The notes under the pieces: model-generated | What the model saw: the letters and a program-made list of their open reading frames with translations, nothing else | Databases searched by the model: none | Told to the model about the DNA's origin: nothing | Shown here: positions 34,775 through 44,139 of the stretch, one piece after another | Numbering within the stretch: position 1 is the first letter of the stretch | Layout: each line of letters begins with the position of its first letter | From: Pedobacter sp. MC2016-15 | GTDB lineage: Bacteria; Bacteroidota; Bacteroidia; Sphingobacteriales; Sphingobacteriaceae | Length of the DNA stretch: 64,000 nucleotides | Reading direction: 5' to 3' | Assembly: GCF_026239695.1 (NCBI RefSeq) | Contig: NZ_JAPIVS010000003.1 | Location: 186,001-250,000 of the forward strand | Position numbers and translations under genes: made by a program

Positions 34775-35101
34775 ATGAAAAAATTAGATTTTAATGAAGC
34801 GGTAGAGAGATCCCTTAAGATCAGGGAGCGCTACCATGAACTGGAAGTGCAGCATCATGGTACTGAATGGACAGTAGAAGAAGATGCTCTGGCATTTTTA
34901 ACAGATGCAGGATTGGTAGGCAGGCTGACCATGTCGCAGCAGGGGAGATGGCCTGCGGGCAAAGATTCCAATAAAGAACTGGAACATAAACTTGGGGAAA
35001 GTATCTGGTGGCTGATAGTGCTGGCCAAACGTATGGATATTGATATACAGGATGCACTCGATCGGTTTCTGACTAAAACAGAGAAACTAGTTGGTAAGTA
35101 A
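34775..35101 (+). CDS. MazG-like nucleotide pyrophosphohydrolase family protein
   Basis: A 108-residue all-helical protein. The blocks VEEDALAFLTDAGLVGRLTM and ELEHKLGESIWWLIVLAKRM place it in the MazG-like all-alpha NTP pyrophosphatase superfamily, single-domain type. The acidic residues of the first helix (EED) and the GES segment could form the metal site, although the full EExxE...ExxD pattern is incomplete. Substrate not known. It stands 74 bp after the AraC gene. Confidence 0.75.
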   Translation: MKKLDFNEAVERSLKIRERYHELEVQHHGTEWTVEEDALAFLTDAGLVGRLTMSQQGRWPAGKDSNKELEHKLGESIWWLIVLAKRMDIDIQDALDRFLTKTEKLVGK

Positions 35102-35235
35102 ACCAGGCGCGGCAATAACTAATCCTGGCAACTGCTTGATTTTGCCTGTTATTGGTTTGAAAATGCCCACTTTCGCTGATGTACAATCCAGAGATTTGTG
35201 ATATAAATTATACCATTTATTCAAATAGAATTCAC

Positions 35236-35694
35236 ATGAAAAATCTTCAGGAAACCGCAGATAAATTTGCTGTAATTGAGACACTTAATCGCTTTGCGGC
35301 AGGGCTTGACCTGCGCGATAATGACCTTTTAAATTCTGCTTTTGCAGAAAATGCGATATCCGATTTCAGACCTGCAGGAAAAAAGGCAGGTTTTGAGTAT
35401 CCCGTACTGGAAGGCCGGGAAACTATCGTCAGTGCACTCAGGGGTTCTCTTAGCAAAATTGATACTACACATTCTATCAGCAATCAAAGAGTTATCATTG
35501 ATGGTGACAAAGCCGTGATGGATGCATTGGTAGAAGCACAGCACTTGCCTTCAAATGACCACTCACGTCATTATCTCATGAAAAACAGGTATGATGTCGA
35601 GCTGCTCAGACAGGGAGATGCATGGGTTATTCAGCGTGTCACGATCGACAATGTGTGGCGCTCGGGCGACTCAACAGTTCTCACTGACATTTAA
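35236..35694 (+). CDS. SnoaL/NTF2-like fold protein
   Basis: A 152-residue protein of the NTF2-like superfamily, starting MKNLQETADKFAVIETLNRF (ATG at 35236; the 19 codons upstream are not homologous). FAAGLDLRDNDLLNSAFAEN and the terminal RQGDAWVIQRVTIDNVWRSG are typical of SnoaL-like polyketide cyclase/hydratase relatives. No catalytic assignment is possible. A hairpin follows the stop. Confidence 0.82.
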   Translation: MKNLQETADKFAVIETLNRFAAGLDLRDNDLLNSAFAENAISDFRPAGKKAGFEYPVLEGRETIVSALRGSLSKIDTTHSISNQRVIIDGDKAVMDALVEAQHLPSNDHSRHYLMKNRYDVELLRQGDAWVIQRVTIDNVWRSGDSTVLTDI

Positions 35695-35708
35695 AACGAA
35701 TGTTTTTA

Positions 35709-35744
35709 CCCTCTGCAGAAGGATGATCGTCATTCTGCAGAGGG
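35709..35744. terminator. Hairpin between convergent genes
   Basis: A perfect 12-bp inverted repeat CCCTCTGCAGAA / TTCTGCAGAGGG with a 12-nt loop, centred between the convergent NTF2-like and AraC genes. There is no long T tract, so it is a probable but not classical bidirectional terminator. Confidence 0.6.
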
Positions 35745-35761
35745 CTGGTTTGAAAGCCCAA

Positions 35762-36667
35762 TCAAATAACTAAGGTTTTCCTGAAAGCGCTGGGGGTCTG
35801 ACCTGTATGTTTCTTGAAAAATTTATTGAAATGGGTAATGTCTTCAAATCCAAGACACCATGAAATCTCAATCACATTCCATGCGGTATCCTGTAATAAT
35901 ATTTTTGCTTCCTTAGCAATGCGTTCTGCAATGAGCTGGCTGGTAGTATTACCCGTAACCCGTTTGAGTGAACGATTCAGATGGTTCACATGAACGGCGG
36001 TTGCTTCAGAAAATTCAACGGGATGTCTCAGCAGTATTTTATGAGAAGTACTGATAATCGGAAACTGTCCTTCAAGGAGTTCTTTAAAGTGACTGGCTAT
36101 CCGCAGAGCACTGTTAGACTCTCTGATTTGCAGCTCAGGCGCCGGCTGTTGTTTAAGTGCATCTAAAATCAGCTGCAGGACCATGGTTCTGATTACATCG
36201 TATTTATAGCTGAAATCCTCGGCCAACTCCTGCTCCATCTGCTGAAAAACCTTTGTGAAGGCGCTCATCTGCTCTTCAGTAATTTCCATTAAAGGAGAAA
36301 CTTCCGGATCAAAAAGGGGATAATCAATAATGTTTACAAACCTGTCAAAAAACTCATTCGTGAAAACACATAAATAACCTGGATGTTGCGGCCCAAGAGG
36401 TTCAAATTGGTAAACCATATTGGTGCGGGAAAAGAGAATCGCATATTCTTTAAATTCAATTACTTTATCGGCATAATGAATCCGGTTATGACCATGGTGA
36501 ATACTAATCTTAAAGAGGCCCTTTATATTGTATGGCTTGCAAATCAGAGGCTGATTATCTGCTGGTATCGGGAGCACCTGAAAAACTGCCTGCATCTCAT
36601 TACTTTCCGGTACCCATTTTTTTCCGTAATTGACATGACGAACAGGGGCTATAATTTGATGAGACAT
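35762..36667 (-). CDS. AraC family transcriptional regulator
   Basis: A 301-residue regulator. It has an N-terminal cupin-like domain and a C-terminal AraC domain (HPVEFSEATAVHVNHLNRSL, then WNVIEISWCLGFEDITHFNK and the ending GQTPSAFRK). It is divergent from the TetR gene with a 77-bp shared promoter region, and convergent with the NTF2-like gene. Its targets cannot be read from the sequence. Confidence 0.9.
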   Translation of the reverse strand: MSHQIIAPVRHVNYGKKWVPESNEMQAVFQVLPIPADNQPLICKPYNIKGLFKISIHHGHNRIHYADKVIEFKEYAILFSRTNMVYQFEPLGPQHPGYLCVFTNEFFDRFVNIIDYPLFDPEVSPLMEITEEQMSAFTKVFQQMEQELAEDFSYKYDVIRTMVLQLILDALKQQPAPELQIRESNSALRIASHFKELLEGQFPIISTSHKILLRHPVEFSEATAVHVNHLNRSLKRVTGNTTSQLIAERIAKEAKILLQDTAWNVIEISWCLGFEDITHFNKFFKKHTGQTPSAFRKTLVI

Positions 36668-36744
36668 ATTTCTCCTTTCTTAGGTGCGGCAATAATTCAA
36701 ACATACGCCATTTAATCATCAGATAAGTATCTTTGACCTAGATT

Positions 36745-37323
36745 ATGGCAAGAAATATAGAATTCAATGAAGAAAAGGCTATTCAGAAAGCAATGGAAGT
36801 TTTCTGGAAAAAGGGCTTTAACGGAGCTTCAATGCGCGATCTGACTGATGCCATGCAGATCAATAGCAGTAGTTTATACAACAGCATAGGAGATAAACGT
36901 GAGCTTTTTGTAAGGTGTATCCATAATTATACGGAAAGTCGCATGGCTGAAACCAAAGCGCATGCATCAAAAATTAAATCACCTCTGAAGGCGGTTATAG
37001 CCTTCATCAATGATTCTGTAAATACCATTCTGTATAACAGCAACAGTTGCCTGGCTATCAAAACCACATTTGAGCTTGCTGCTACTGATCAGGATATTCA
37101 GGTAATTCTAAAAAATGATAGTGATTCTACCTATGCTTTCCTGCTGGATCTGGTAGAAAAAGCAATGGCCATGGGGGAAATTAATCCGGAAGAAGATGCA
37201 GGAATGATCACGGAATATATTCTCAATGCTTTTACCGGCTGGTATGAATCATACATATTGCATCAGAACCCTGCCAGGATTAAGAACATGGCTAAATATT
37301 TAATCAGTCATATCTCAAAATGA
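36745..37323 (+). CDS. TetR/AcrR family regulator
   Basis: A 192-residue TetR regulator. The N-terminal helix-turn-helix shows KAMEVFWKKGFNGASMRDLT and INSSSLYNSIGDKRELFVRC, followed by a helical ligand-binding domain with a C-terminal block seen in TetR_C_16-like members. It lies 159 bp upstream of the saccharopine-dehydrogenase-like gene on the same strand and may regulate it. Confidence 0.92.
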   Translation: MARNIEFNEEKAIQKAMEVFWKKGFNGASMRDLTDAMQINSSSLYNSIGDKRELFVRCIHNYTESRMAETKAHASKIKSPLKAVIAFINDSVNTILYNSNSCLAIKTTFELAATDQDIQVILKNDSDSTYAFLLDLVEKAMAMGEINPEEDAGMITEYILNAFTGWYESYILHQNPARIKNMAKYLISHISK

Positions 37324-37482
37324 GATCTTTTATTCAGATGTTTTTTTAGCATATATTACTTTACAATTCTGAAACAATTGTTTTATAATTATGGGTAACT
37401 TTGTCATGGATATGGTTTGAGTTTGTTTTTGAAGTTTATTCTGAAATGACCGAGTCATATTTTACATCAATAACACATAATT

Positions 37483-38481
37483 ATGAATAAGCCAAAAAAC
37501 AAATTGCTCATTTATGGAGCTACAGGATACACAGGCAAACTAATCAGTGAGCGGGCTAAAGAGCTGAACCTTGATTTTGTCATAGCCGGGAGATCGTCAG
37601 ATGCTCTTGAATCTTTAGCTGCAGCTCTGGGTGTAGGGTTTTATACCTTTCCGGTAGAGGATCAGGAGGCATGGAAAGATGCTTTGACAGATGTCGATTG
37701 TTTGATCAATGCTGCGGGGCCATTTAAGGAAACGGCTGTTCACGCAATGAAGGCAAGTATTGAAAATGGAGTTCATTATCTGGATATCAGTGCAGAACTG
37801 GATAGTTATCAGCTTGCCGAGAGCCTGGATGCTGAGGCAAAAAAAGCTGGCGTAATGTTGATTTCCGGAGCTGGCATGTTTGTGAGTTATGATGCGCTGG
37901 CGCTGCATACCGCACGAAGAGTAAATTCTCCACAAAAATTAAGCGTTGCATTCAGACATTTTGGAGGATTCTCCCGCGGATCTGTAAAAAGCAGCAAAAA
38001 TATTATGGATATCGGTATGCTTTTTCGCGAAGCCGCTGAAGTAAAACTCTGGAAAGACCCCGAGCCTAAGTTTTTTGATTTTGGGAATGGTGAAGAGGAA
38101 TGTTTGCCTACACCTCTGGGAGGGATCATCCTGTCATTCAAATCCACAGGTATACCAAATATCGAAGAATATTTTCAACTTAAATTACCGGCTGCGGGAA
38201 TGCCATCTTTAGACATGGATAATTTACCTGACGGGCCTACTGAAGAAGAGCGGGCCGAAGGAAGAACCAAGCTATCTGCGGAGGTAACAGATGCCGACGG
38301 CAAGGTGGTTCGTTCTATCGTCGATGCACCTTCAGGATATACGCTAACGCCTTTATCGGTAGTTGCAGTTGCATCCCGGATCTTAAACGGAGAATTTAAA
38401 CCGGGCTACCAGTCTCCGGCCTCAGCTTATGGAGAATCAATTATCAACGATATCCCTGATACGAGTATACAGGATTTGTAA
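37483..38481 (+). CDS. Saccharopine dehydrogenase-like NAD(P)-binding protein
   Basis: A 332-residue protein with an N-terminal Rossmann fold: LLIYGATGYTGKLISERAKE carries the GATGYTG nucleotide loop, and CLINAAGPF follows. This is the trans-acting enoyl reductase/saccharopine dehydrogenase NADP-binding family, not true lysine biosynthesis. The substrate is unknown. A hairpin terminator lies 19 bp after the stop. The upstream TetR gene is the likely regulator. Confidence 0.87.
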   Translation: MNKPKNKLLIYGATGYTGKLISERAKELNLDFVIAGRSSDALESLAAALGVGFYTFPVEDQEAWKDALTDVDCLINAAGPFKETAVHAMKASIENGVHYLDISAELDSYQLAESLDAEAKKAGVMLISGAGMFVSYDALALHTARRVNSPQKLSVAFRHFGGFSRGSVKSSKNIMDIGMLFREAAEVKLWKDPEPKFFDFGNGEEECLPTPLGGIILSFKSTGIPNIEEYFQLKLPAAGMPSLDMDNLPDGPTEEERAEGRTKLSAEVTDADGKVVRSIVDAPSGYTLTPLSVVAVASRILNGEFKPGYQSPASAYGESIINDIPDTSIQDL

Positions 38482-38499
38482 CTGAAACAAAATTTATCT

Positions 38500-38528
38500 A
38501 AAAGCCTTGGAATGATCTGAGGCTTTTT
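38500..38528. terminator. Intrinsic terminator
   Basis: Stem AAAAGCCT / AGGCTTTT with a 13-nt loop and a T tract, between two convergent genes (stops at 38481 and 38539). Works as a plus-strand terminator and possibly for both. Confidence 0.7.
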
Positions 38529-38538
38529 CACTGGCGTC

Positions 38539-38988
38539 TTAAGCATCCGGTATTTCCGGCTCAACCAGTTTAATCAACTTTTCAAGTGACTCCTGCCATC
38601 CCAGATAACACATCTCCGCTGGTATCATTTCAGGGATGTTTTCCTGCAGAATTTTCAGGTCTGTACCTACCGATGTTTTTTCAAACCAAATAGTATTCAC
38701 CATCGTGCCAGGGAGGCTTGCATCATCAAATTTGTCGGTATAGATCAACAGCTCGTTCGGGACAACCTCCAGGTATTCGCCTCCAAAAGTTTCAGTCTTT
38801 CCAGTCGTAAAATTCTGGAAAGACATTTTGAACGTACCTCCTGTTTTTACATCCATTTCATGAACGGTACCGAGAAAGCCATAGGGTGGCATCCATGAAG
38901 CCAGTGCAAGGCCTTCTGTGAAAGCACGGTAAACCTTTTCAGGAGATGCTTTGATAACTCTGTGTAATGAAACGCTGTTGTCTGACAT
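38539..38988 (-). CDS. SRPBCC/AHSA1 domain protein
   Basis: A 149-residue START/Bet v1-like protein. VSLHRVIKASPEKVYRAFTE at the N terminus, then FLGTVHEMDVKTGGTFKMSF and FGGEYLEVVPNELLIYTDKF, are standard AHSA1 (activator of Hsp90 ATPase-like) signatures. The hydrophobic cavity usually binds lipids or small hydrophobic ligands. ATG at 38988 chosen; the ten codons upstream do not match the family. Confidence 0.88.
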   Translation of the reverse strand: MSDNSVSLHRVIKASPEKVYRAFTEGLALASWMPPYGFLGTVHEMDVKTGGTFKMSFQNFTTGKTETFGGEYLEVVPNELLIYTDKFDDASLPGTMVNTIWFEKTSVGTDLKILQENIPEMIPAEMCYLGWQESLEKLIKLVEPEIPDA

Positions 38989-39184
38989 AAGAGTGGTTTT
39001 AAAGATTAAAACTTGCATAACAAATATGCAGCAAATACTGATTAGTAGAAAGGGGTTATACGCGACAATTTAAAGGGAATTTGCGACAAAATCCTGATCA
39101 GTGTTGATCTTGATGTAGGATAGCCTTCTTGTATGTAAATCTATTCTTATATGAATGTTAAGTAATTCGTATTGATAATATAAT

Positions 39185-39235
39185 CTTAACATTAAAGCTA
39201 TTTACAGGTAACATGTACTTAACACTTTTGTAACA
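39185..39235 (+). promoter_or_regulatory. Phased TAACA array, candidate Pho box
   Basis: Seven-base units ending in TAACA sit at 39185 (CTTAACA), 39207 (GGTAACA), 39218 (CTTAACA) and 39229 (TGTAACA). All are in one 11-bp register with only the 39196 position empty. PhoB/PhoP sites are direct repeats with an 11-bp period. The array lies 38 bp upstream of a phosphate-selective porin. Confidence 0.6.
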
Positions 39236-39273
39236 TTAATTAGAGCCAATAATAGTCTTACAAATAGCTGCTG

Positions 39274-40482
39274 ATGCGTTTTTCTTATTTTATCTGTCAA
39301 TTCCTATTTCTTACAGTGTTAACTTTCAGTGCGGTTGCTCAGGATAGCACTGGCACCAATACCGCTAAAGATCCCAAATGGTATGAATCTTTTAACATCA
39401 GGGGTTATGCCCAATTCAGATATAATCGCCTTCTTGAAACAAATCCGAAGTTAACCAATGAACAGGGCGATAAAAGTATGGGAGATGGCGGCGGATTATT
39501 TATCCGAAGGGTACGTCTGGTGTTTTCAGGCCAGATTAGTAAAAGGGTTTATTTCTATCTTCAGCCTGATTTTGCAAGTTCTGTGTCTTCCGATAACTTG
39601 CATTTCGGACAGTTACGGGATGCGTATGTCGACTTAGGCCTTGATAAAGACAATGAGTATAGGTTCAGGGTAGGACAAAGTAAGATTCCATTTGGTTTCG
39701 AAAATATGCAGTCAAGTCAGAATCGTTTGCCACTGGACCGGGCAGATGGTACCAATGGTTTTGTTAATGAGCGTGATTTGGGCGTGTTCTTCTACTGGGC
39801 ACCTAAAAAGATCAGAGAGAGATTTGCCATGCTTGTTTCCAGTGGTTTAAAAGGATCAGGCGACTACGGGGTATTTGGTTTTGGTTTTTTCAACGGACAA
39901 ACTGCAAACAAGCCGGAGCAGAATAACCAGCAACATAGGGTGGGAAGAATTACTTACCCTTTCCTTGTGGGGGATCAGATTATCGAGCCCTCTCTTCAGG
40001 CATATACCGGCAAATATGTGGTTACTTCAGATGATGTAAGTCCCGGAACAAAATACATTGCCGATCACAATTATACTGACCAAAGGGTGGCGGCATCATT
40101 TGTACTTTATCCTAAACCTTTCGGTATACAGGCTGAATATAACATGGGGAGGGGACCAGCATATGATAAGCTTACCGATTCTATTGAAGTTAGAAAATTA
40201 GACGGTGCTTACGTTACACTTTCGTACAGAACAAAGATTCAAAACCAGGTCTTTATACCATTTACCAGGGCTCATTACTACAACGGGGGCAAAAAACATG
40301 AGTTAGATGCCCGTATGTATCATGTAAAGGAGCTGGAGATTGGTATGGAATGGCAGCCCGTAAAACAGTTTGAGCTGGTATGTCAATACACGATTTCTTC
40401 ACGCCGTTTTGAGGATCATGAGGTGCCAGATAATCTGCAGACGGGAAATCTTTTGAGGATACAGGCGCAGATAAATTTTTAG
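39274..40482 (+). CDS. Phosphate-selective porin O/P family outer-membrane protein
   Basis: A 402-residue outer-membrane beta-barrel with a signal peptide (cleavage after SAVAQ). The OprO/OprP family layout is visible: FNIRGYAQFRYNRLLE, GGGLFIRRVRLVFSGQISKR, YFYLQPDFAS and FRVGQSKIPFGFENMQSSQN, ending in an aromatic residue (IQAQINF). It should let phosphate or other anions through the outer membrane. The phased TAACA repeats upstream suggest control by phosphate starvation. Confidence 0.92.
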   Translation: MRFSYFICQFLFLTVLTFSAVAQDSTGTNTAKDPKWYESFNIRGYAQFRYNRLLETNPKLTNEQGDKSMGDGGGLFIRRVRLVFSGQISKRVYFYLQPDFASSVSSDNLHFGQLRDAYVDLGLDKDNEYRFRVGQSKIPFGFENMQSSQNRLPLDRADGTNGFVNERDLGVFFYWAPKKIRERFAMLVSSGLKGSGDYGVFGFGFFNGQTANKPEQNNQQHRVGRITYPFLVGDQIIEPSLQAYTGKYVVTSDDVSPGTKYIADHNYTDQRVAASFVLYPKPFGIQAEYNMGRGPAYDKLTDSIEVRKLDGAYVTLSYRTKIQNQVFIPFTRAHYYNGGKKHELDARMYHVKELEIGMEWQPVKQFELVCQYTISSRRFEDHEVPDNLQTGNLLRIQAQINF

Positions 40483-40544
40483 TAGTATTTTAAACTCAGC
40501 GCGAAGCCGTCTGATTAATCCATCCTTTTTTGTGCAGTTGAAAA

Positions 40545-41000
40545 CTAGTGTTTGATCACATGTGTATCCCTGACACTACTGAATGTTAATGCCAGCAGTT
40601 TCCAGTCTTTGCCTACTTTTTTATAAACTTCTGTAACGGTAAATTCAGTAACTGCATCATTACCCCGAACTACAGCAGTAAGTGTAATGCGGCTCCAGAC
40701 TATGGCAGTAGTTTTATCAATAACTTCTACTGCTACGTCATGAACATCAGCTTTTTTATACCAGATGCTTCCTGTTTTGATGATATCCAATTCCTCGTTC
40801 TTTTTCCATGTTCCGCTCATATGTACAAATTTTGCCTGATCATGGAAGAGAAGATTAAGCTTGTCTACATTTTTATCTGACATCCACTGCCATTTCGCGG
40901 CAGACAGGTCTTTAATTTGCTGTTCAAGAGGAGAAGTTTGCGCCCGGGATATATGTAGACCCAGGATGATTAGGAATAATGTGAAAACTGAGCTTTTCAT
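40545..41000 (-). CDS. Secreted NTF2-like (DUF4440-type) protein
   Basis: A 151-residue protein with a signal peptide (MKSSVFTLFLIILGLHISRA). The NTF2-like domain contains KWQWMSDKNVDKLNLLFHD and FTVTEVYKKVGKDWKLLALT, as in DUF4440 proteins. Periplasmic; function unknown. It is convergent with the porin gene and divergent from the LytS/LytTR pair. Confidence 0.85.
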   Translation of the reverse strand: MKSSVFTLFLIILGLHISRAQTSPLEQQIKDLSAAKWQWMSDKNVDKLNLLFHDQAKFVHMSGTWKKNEELDIIKTGSIWYKKADVHDVAVEVIDKTTAIVWSRITLTAVVRGNDAVTEFTVTEVYKKVGKDWKLLALTFSSVRDTHVIKH

Positions 41001-41183
41001 AATATAAATGGTTAAGTGTTACAGATCGCTAATCTCAAGAAAATATAATTGGTATCTGAGTGCTGAAACTCTGTTATTTATACCATTTTCACTCATTTGA
41101 TTCGGTTCATATGTTCTGCATCATGATTTAAAATAAGAAGATGTATTTTTACCGCATCATCAATATTTTTAGAGAGAATTACA

Positions 41184-42188
41184 TTGCCTAAGAAATACAG
41201 TATATATCAATTAATAGCCATCAGTCTGGTTGCTGCATTATTCATTTTATACCCGGATATTACCTGGTTGCCATTTGAACTGCGTGGCCTCAACCATTCA
41301 GACTGGATAAACCATGTTTACTTTTTTGTCTTCAGGTATATTTCCTTTGTTGTGCTGATATTTTTTCTGGTCAGGATCAATCTGCATAAACTTACCACAA
41401 CTTTATTCAAACAAAGAGTAATATACAGTACCCTGATCGCTGTGGGTTTTTATGCCGTATATGGATTCATATCATTTTTGATCTTTACCAGGGTGAGACA
41501 TTTTGGGAGTCTTGTACTGTTTCAGTTTTTTATGGTTTCCATTTTAACTTCATTGGGTGGGCATATTATTATTTTGTACCACGAGAAGAGGAAAAAGGAA
41601 CAGCAGATCGAAGAACTGATTGTCAAAAATTTACAGAGCCGCTATGATGCGTTAACCAATCAGATCAATCCGCATTTCTTCTTTAATTCGCTTAACGGAC
41701 TTACATCCCTGATCCGAAAGAAGGATGATGAGATGACCCTCGATTATGTAAACAAGCTTTCTGATGTGTTCCGCTATATCCTCCAGAGTGATAAAAAAGG
41801 GTTAATTACGCTAAATGAAGAACTGGCTTTTGCAGATTCGTTTCGCTATATGATGGAAGTACGTTTTGCCAACAAGTTGAAATATACAATTGATATTGAT
41901 CCTGATGCACTTAACCTGAGGTTACCGGTACTTTCAATACTTCCTCTGCTGGATAATATTGTAGTACATAACAGCATTGATAGTGATCATAAGATGAACG
42001 TTGTGATACAAACCAATAGTGAAAATGAGTTAGTAGTTTCTAACCCTGTTTATCCAAAGTTGACAGTTCCTGTCACCAATGGTACCGGTCTGGAAAATTT
42101 AGAGAGCCGCTGTATGTTGTTGACAAACAAATCAATAAAGGTGGAGAATGATGGAAAAATGTTTACGGTTTATTTACCATTGATATAA
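41184..42188 (+). CDS. LytS/YehU-type sensor histidine kinase
   Basis: A 334-residue kinase with four N-terminal transmembrane helices (to about residue 130) and a short coiled linker. The His_kinase domain has its phospho-accepting histidine in NQINPHFFFNSLNGL. An ATPase region with LPLLDNIVVHNSI in the N-box place and GTGLENLESR as G-box follows. The start is TTG at 41184. The response regulator starts directly after the stop, so the two are a co-translated two-component system. The signal is unknown. Confidence 0.9.
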   Translation: MPKKYSIYQLIAISLVAALFILYPDITWLPFELRGLNHSDWINHVYFFVFRYISFVVLIFFLVRINLHKLTTTLFKQRVIYSTLIAVGFYAVYGFISFLIFTRVRHFGSLVLFQFFMVSILTSLGGHIIILYHEKRKKEQQIEELIVKNLQSRYDALTNQINPHFFFNSLNGLTSLIRKKDDEMTLDYVNKLSDVFRYILQSDKKGLITLNEELAFADSFRYMMEVRFANKLKYTIDIDPDALNLRLPVLSILPLLDNIVVHNSIDSDHKMNVVIQTNSENELVVSNPVYPKLTVPVTNGTGLENLESRCMLLTNKSIKVENDGKMFTVYLPLI

Positions 42189-42959
42189 ATGCCGATGAAG
42201 GTGCTGATCGTTGAAGATGAAACTGCTGCTTATGAAAGCCTCCTGGAAATCCTGAAAGAAGTATGTCCGGATACAAAGGTTTTGGGAAACACAGAAAGCG
42301 TGAGTCAGACGGTTAACTATCTTAAGACTCATCCTGCACCAGATTTAATATTCATGGACATCCATTTATCCGATGGCTCTGCCTTCCTGATATTTAATTA
42401 TATTGACGTAGATGTTCCAATCATATTTACCACTGCATACGATGAATATGCAATTGAAGCTTTTAAAGTAAATAGTATTGATTACCTGCTGAAACCGATA
42501 AAAACCTCTGATATGCAACGGGCATTGTCGAAATTCAGTAAGTTATCACCTGTTGATGTGATATCTTACTTATCAAAGGTTTCTCAGTTGGCAATACCAA
42601 AAAGCTATAATGATAAAATTCTGGTTCCTGTTAAAGATAAATTGATACCGGTAGAAGTTGCGCAGATTTCATACTTCTATACCTCAGATAAGAATACATT
42701 GATTTGCTTACGAGACGGCACTCAGCTAAATTATTTGAACACACTTGATCAGATTTATTCTTCTCTGAATCCTGCTCATTTTTACCGGGCAAACAAGCAA
42801 TACATTATTGCCCGCAGCAACATTGAAAATATCACTATTTGGTTTGATAGCCGCTTGCTGCTCACACTGAATACCGTCGTGCCGGAACCCATCTACATCA
42901 GTAAAAACAAGGCAGCAGATTTCAAATCCTGGATGGTCAACGGACAGACAAAAGAATAG
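42189..42959 (+). CDS. LytTR family response regulator
   Basis: A 256-residue protein with a receiver domain (KVLIVEDETAAYESL; phospho-acceptor in DLIFMDIHLSDGSAF; KPI near 102) and a C-terminal LytTR DNA-binding domain (DKILVPVKDKLIPVEVAQIS, FYRANKQYIIARSNI). It starts at the base after the kinase stop; an ATG six bases later is also possible. It pairs with the LytS-like kinase. Confidence 0.93.
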   Translation: MPMKVLIVEDETAAYESLLEILKEVCPDTKVLGNTESVSQTVNYLKTHPAPDLIFMDIHLSDGSAFLIFNYIDVDVPIIFTTAYDEYAIEAFKVNSIDYLLKPIKTSDMQRALSKFSKLSPVDVISYLSKVSQLAIPKSYNDKILVPVKDKLIPVEVAQISYFYTSDKNTLICLRDGTQLNYLNTLDQIYSSLNPAHFYRANKQYIIARSNIENITIWFDSRLLLTLNTVVPEPIYISKNKAADFKSWMVNGQTKE

Positions 42960-43069
42960 TTTTCATTTTTTCTTCGTTTTAAATGCCCTGATTTTCGCTT
43001 TGTTCCCACTAGGGGTATAAGCCCAAATTATTATTTTGATTTTTATCCTGTAACAGACAAACTAATCAT

Positions 43070-43444
43070 ATGTCAGCAACAGGAAACCAGCAAAATTCTA
43101 CTGGAGAAGGTGTTTTATCACGTTTAGATATGCTTTTAGAGCATTATTTCGCCTCGCTTCGCTTGCTCAAATATGGTACACCCTCAGTGGCCTATTGTGC
43201 TGCGGAGCTGGAACTTTCTGCCAATTACTTTGGCAGCTTAGTGAAAAGAGAAACTGGCATCAGCGCCAGGGACTATATTATGGAAAAGTTATTTGCTGAA
43301 GCCAAGTCACGGATTCTTTCCAGGGAAAAGAATATCAATGAAATTGCTTATGAACTCGGTTTCAGATACCCCCAGCATTTTTCACGCAGCTTTAAAAAAT
43401 TAGTTGGTGAAAGTCCAAAAAAATATGGGCAGATCCATCTTTGA
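43070..43444 (+). CDS. Short AraC-type DNA-binding protein
   Basis: A 124-residue protein consisting almost only of an AraC helix-turn-helix pair: YCAAELELSANYFGSLVKRE and INEIAYELGFRYPQHFSRSF, ending VGESPKKY. The usual sensor domain is missing, perhaps ancestrally. It lies 30 bp before the flavodoxin gene and may regulate the flavodoxin/cupin pair. Confidence 0.88.
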   Translation: MSATGNQQNSTGEGVLSRLDMLLEHYFASLRLLKYGTPSVAYCAAELELSANYFGSLVKRETGISARDYIMEKLFAEAKSRILSREKNINEIAYELGFRYPQHFSRSFKKLVGESPKKYGQIHL

Positions 43445-43474
43445 AAAAGTAGTTATAAATTTGAGGACTCCATT

Positions 43475-44125
43475 ATGAAATACCTGATCACTCTAAGCTT
43501 TTTGATTGTTCTGTCCAGCGCCCTGTTTGCGGCATGCTCGAAATCAAAAAGCAATACTTCCGCCATCAAGGACCAGCTGGCAGAAACAAATGATTCACTC
43601 ATCAATAAAAAAGTGCTGATAGTTTACCTGTCCAGAACAAACAATACCAAGGCAGTCGCACAAATTATTCATAAGAAAGTGGGTGGAGATATGGTTGCGC
43701 TTGAACTGGTAAACCCGTACCCTCAGGATTATAAAAAGATAGTTGATCAGGTATCGAATGAAAATTCTACAGGTTTTCTTCCGCCCCTGAAAACAAAAAT
43801 TGATAAGATCAGTCAGTATGATACGATTTTTCTTGGTTTCCCTACATGGGGTATGCAGCTGCCGCCTCCAATGAAAAGCTTTCTTAAACAATATGATTTG
43901 AGTGGGAAAACGATCATCCCCTTTAATACCAATGCAGGATACGGGATAGGAAATACTTTTCAAACGGTAAAAGAAACGGCCCCAAAGAGTACAGTCCTCG
44001 AAGGTTTTTCTACAAAAGGTGGAATAGAGAGAGATGGAGTGATGTTTGTGATGGAAGGCAATAAAGAACGGGAGGTTGCTGTGCAGGTAGAAACCTGGCT
44101 GCGTAAATTAAAAATGATTCCTTAA
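43475..44125 (+). CDS. Flavodoxin-like lipoprotein
   Basis: A 216-residue protein with a lipoprotein signal (lipobox in LFAACSKS) and a flavodoxin fold. VLIVYLSRTNNTKAVAQII is the FMN phosphate-binding loop (SRTNNT), and GFPTWGMQLPPPMKSFLKQY and PFNTNAGYGIGNTF surround the isoalloxazine site. A membrane-attached flavodoxin in the periplasm suggests quinone or radical-stress chemistry. It is followed after 14 bp by a cupin/CMD protein, so the two probably form an operon. Confidence 0.9.
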   Translation: MKYLITLSFLIVLSSALFAACSKSKSNTSAIKDQLAETNDSLINKKVLIVYLSRTNNTKAVAQIIHKKVGGDMVALELVNPYPQDYKKIVDQVSNENSTGFLPPLKTKIDKISQYDTIFLGFPTWGMQLPPPMKSFLKQYDLSGKTIIPFNTNAGYGIGNTFQTVKETAPKSTVLEGFSTKGGIERDGVMFVMEGNKEREVAVQVETWLRKLKMIP

Positions 44126-44139
44126 AAACACCAAAAGAT

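Noticed and set aside
39274..40482. Porin as part of the polysaccharide locus
   Set aside because: It is a phosphate-selective OprO/P-type barrel with Pho-box-like repeats upstream and lies 9 kb from the locus.
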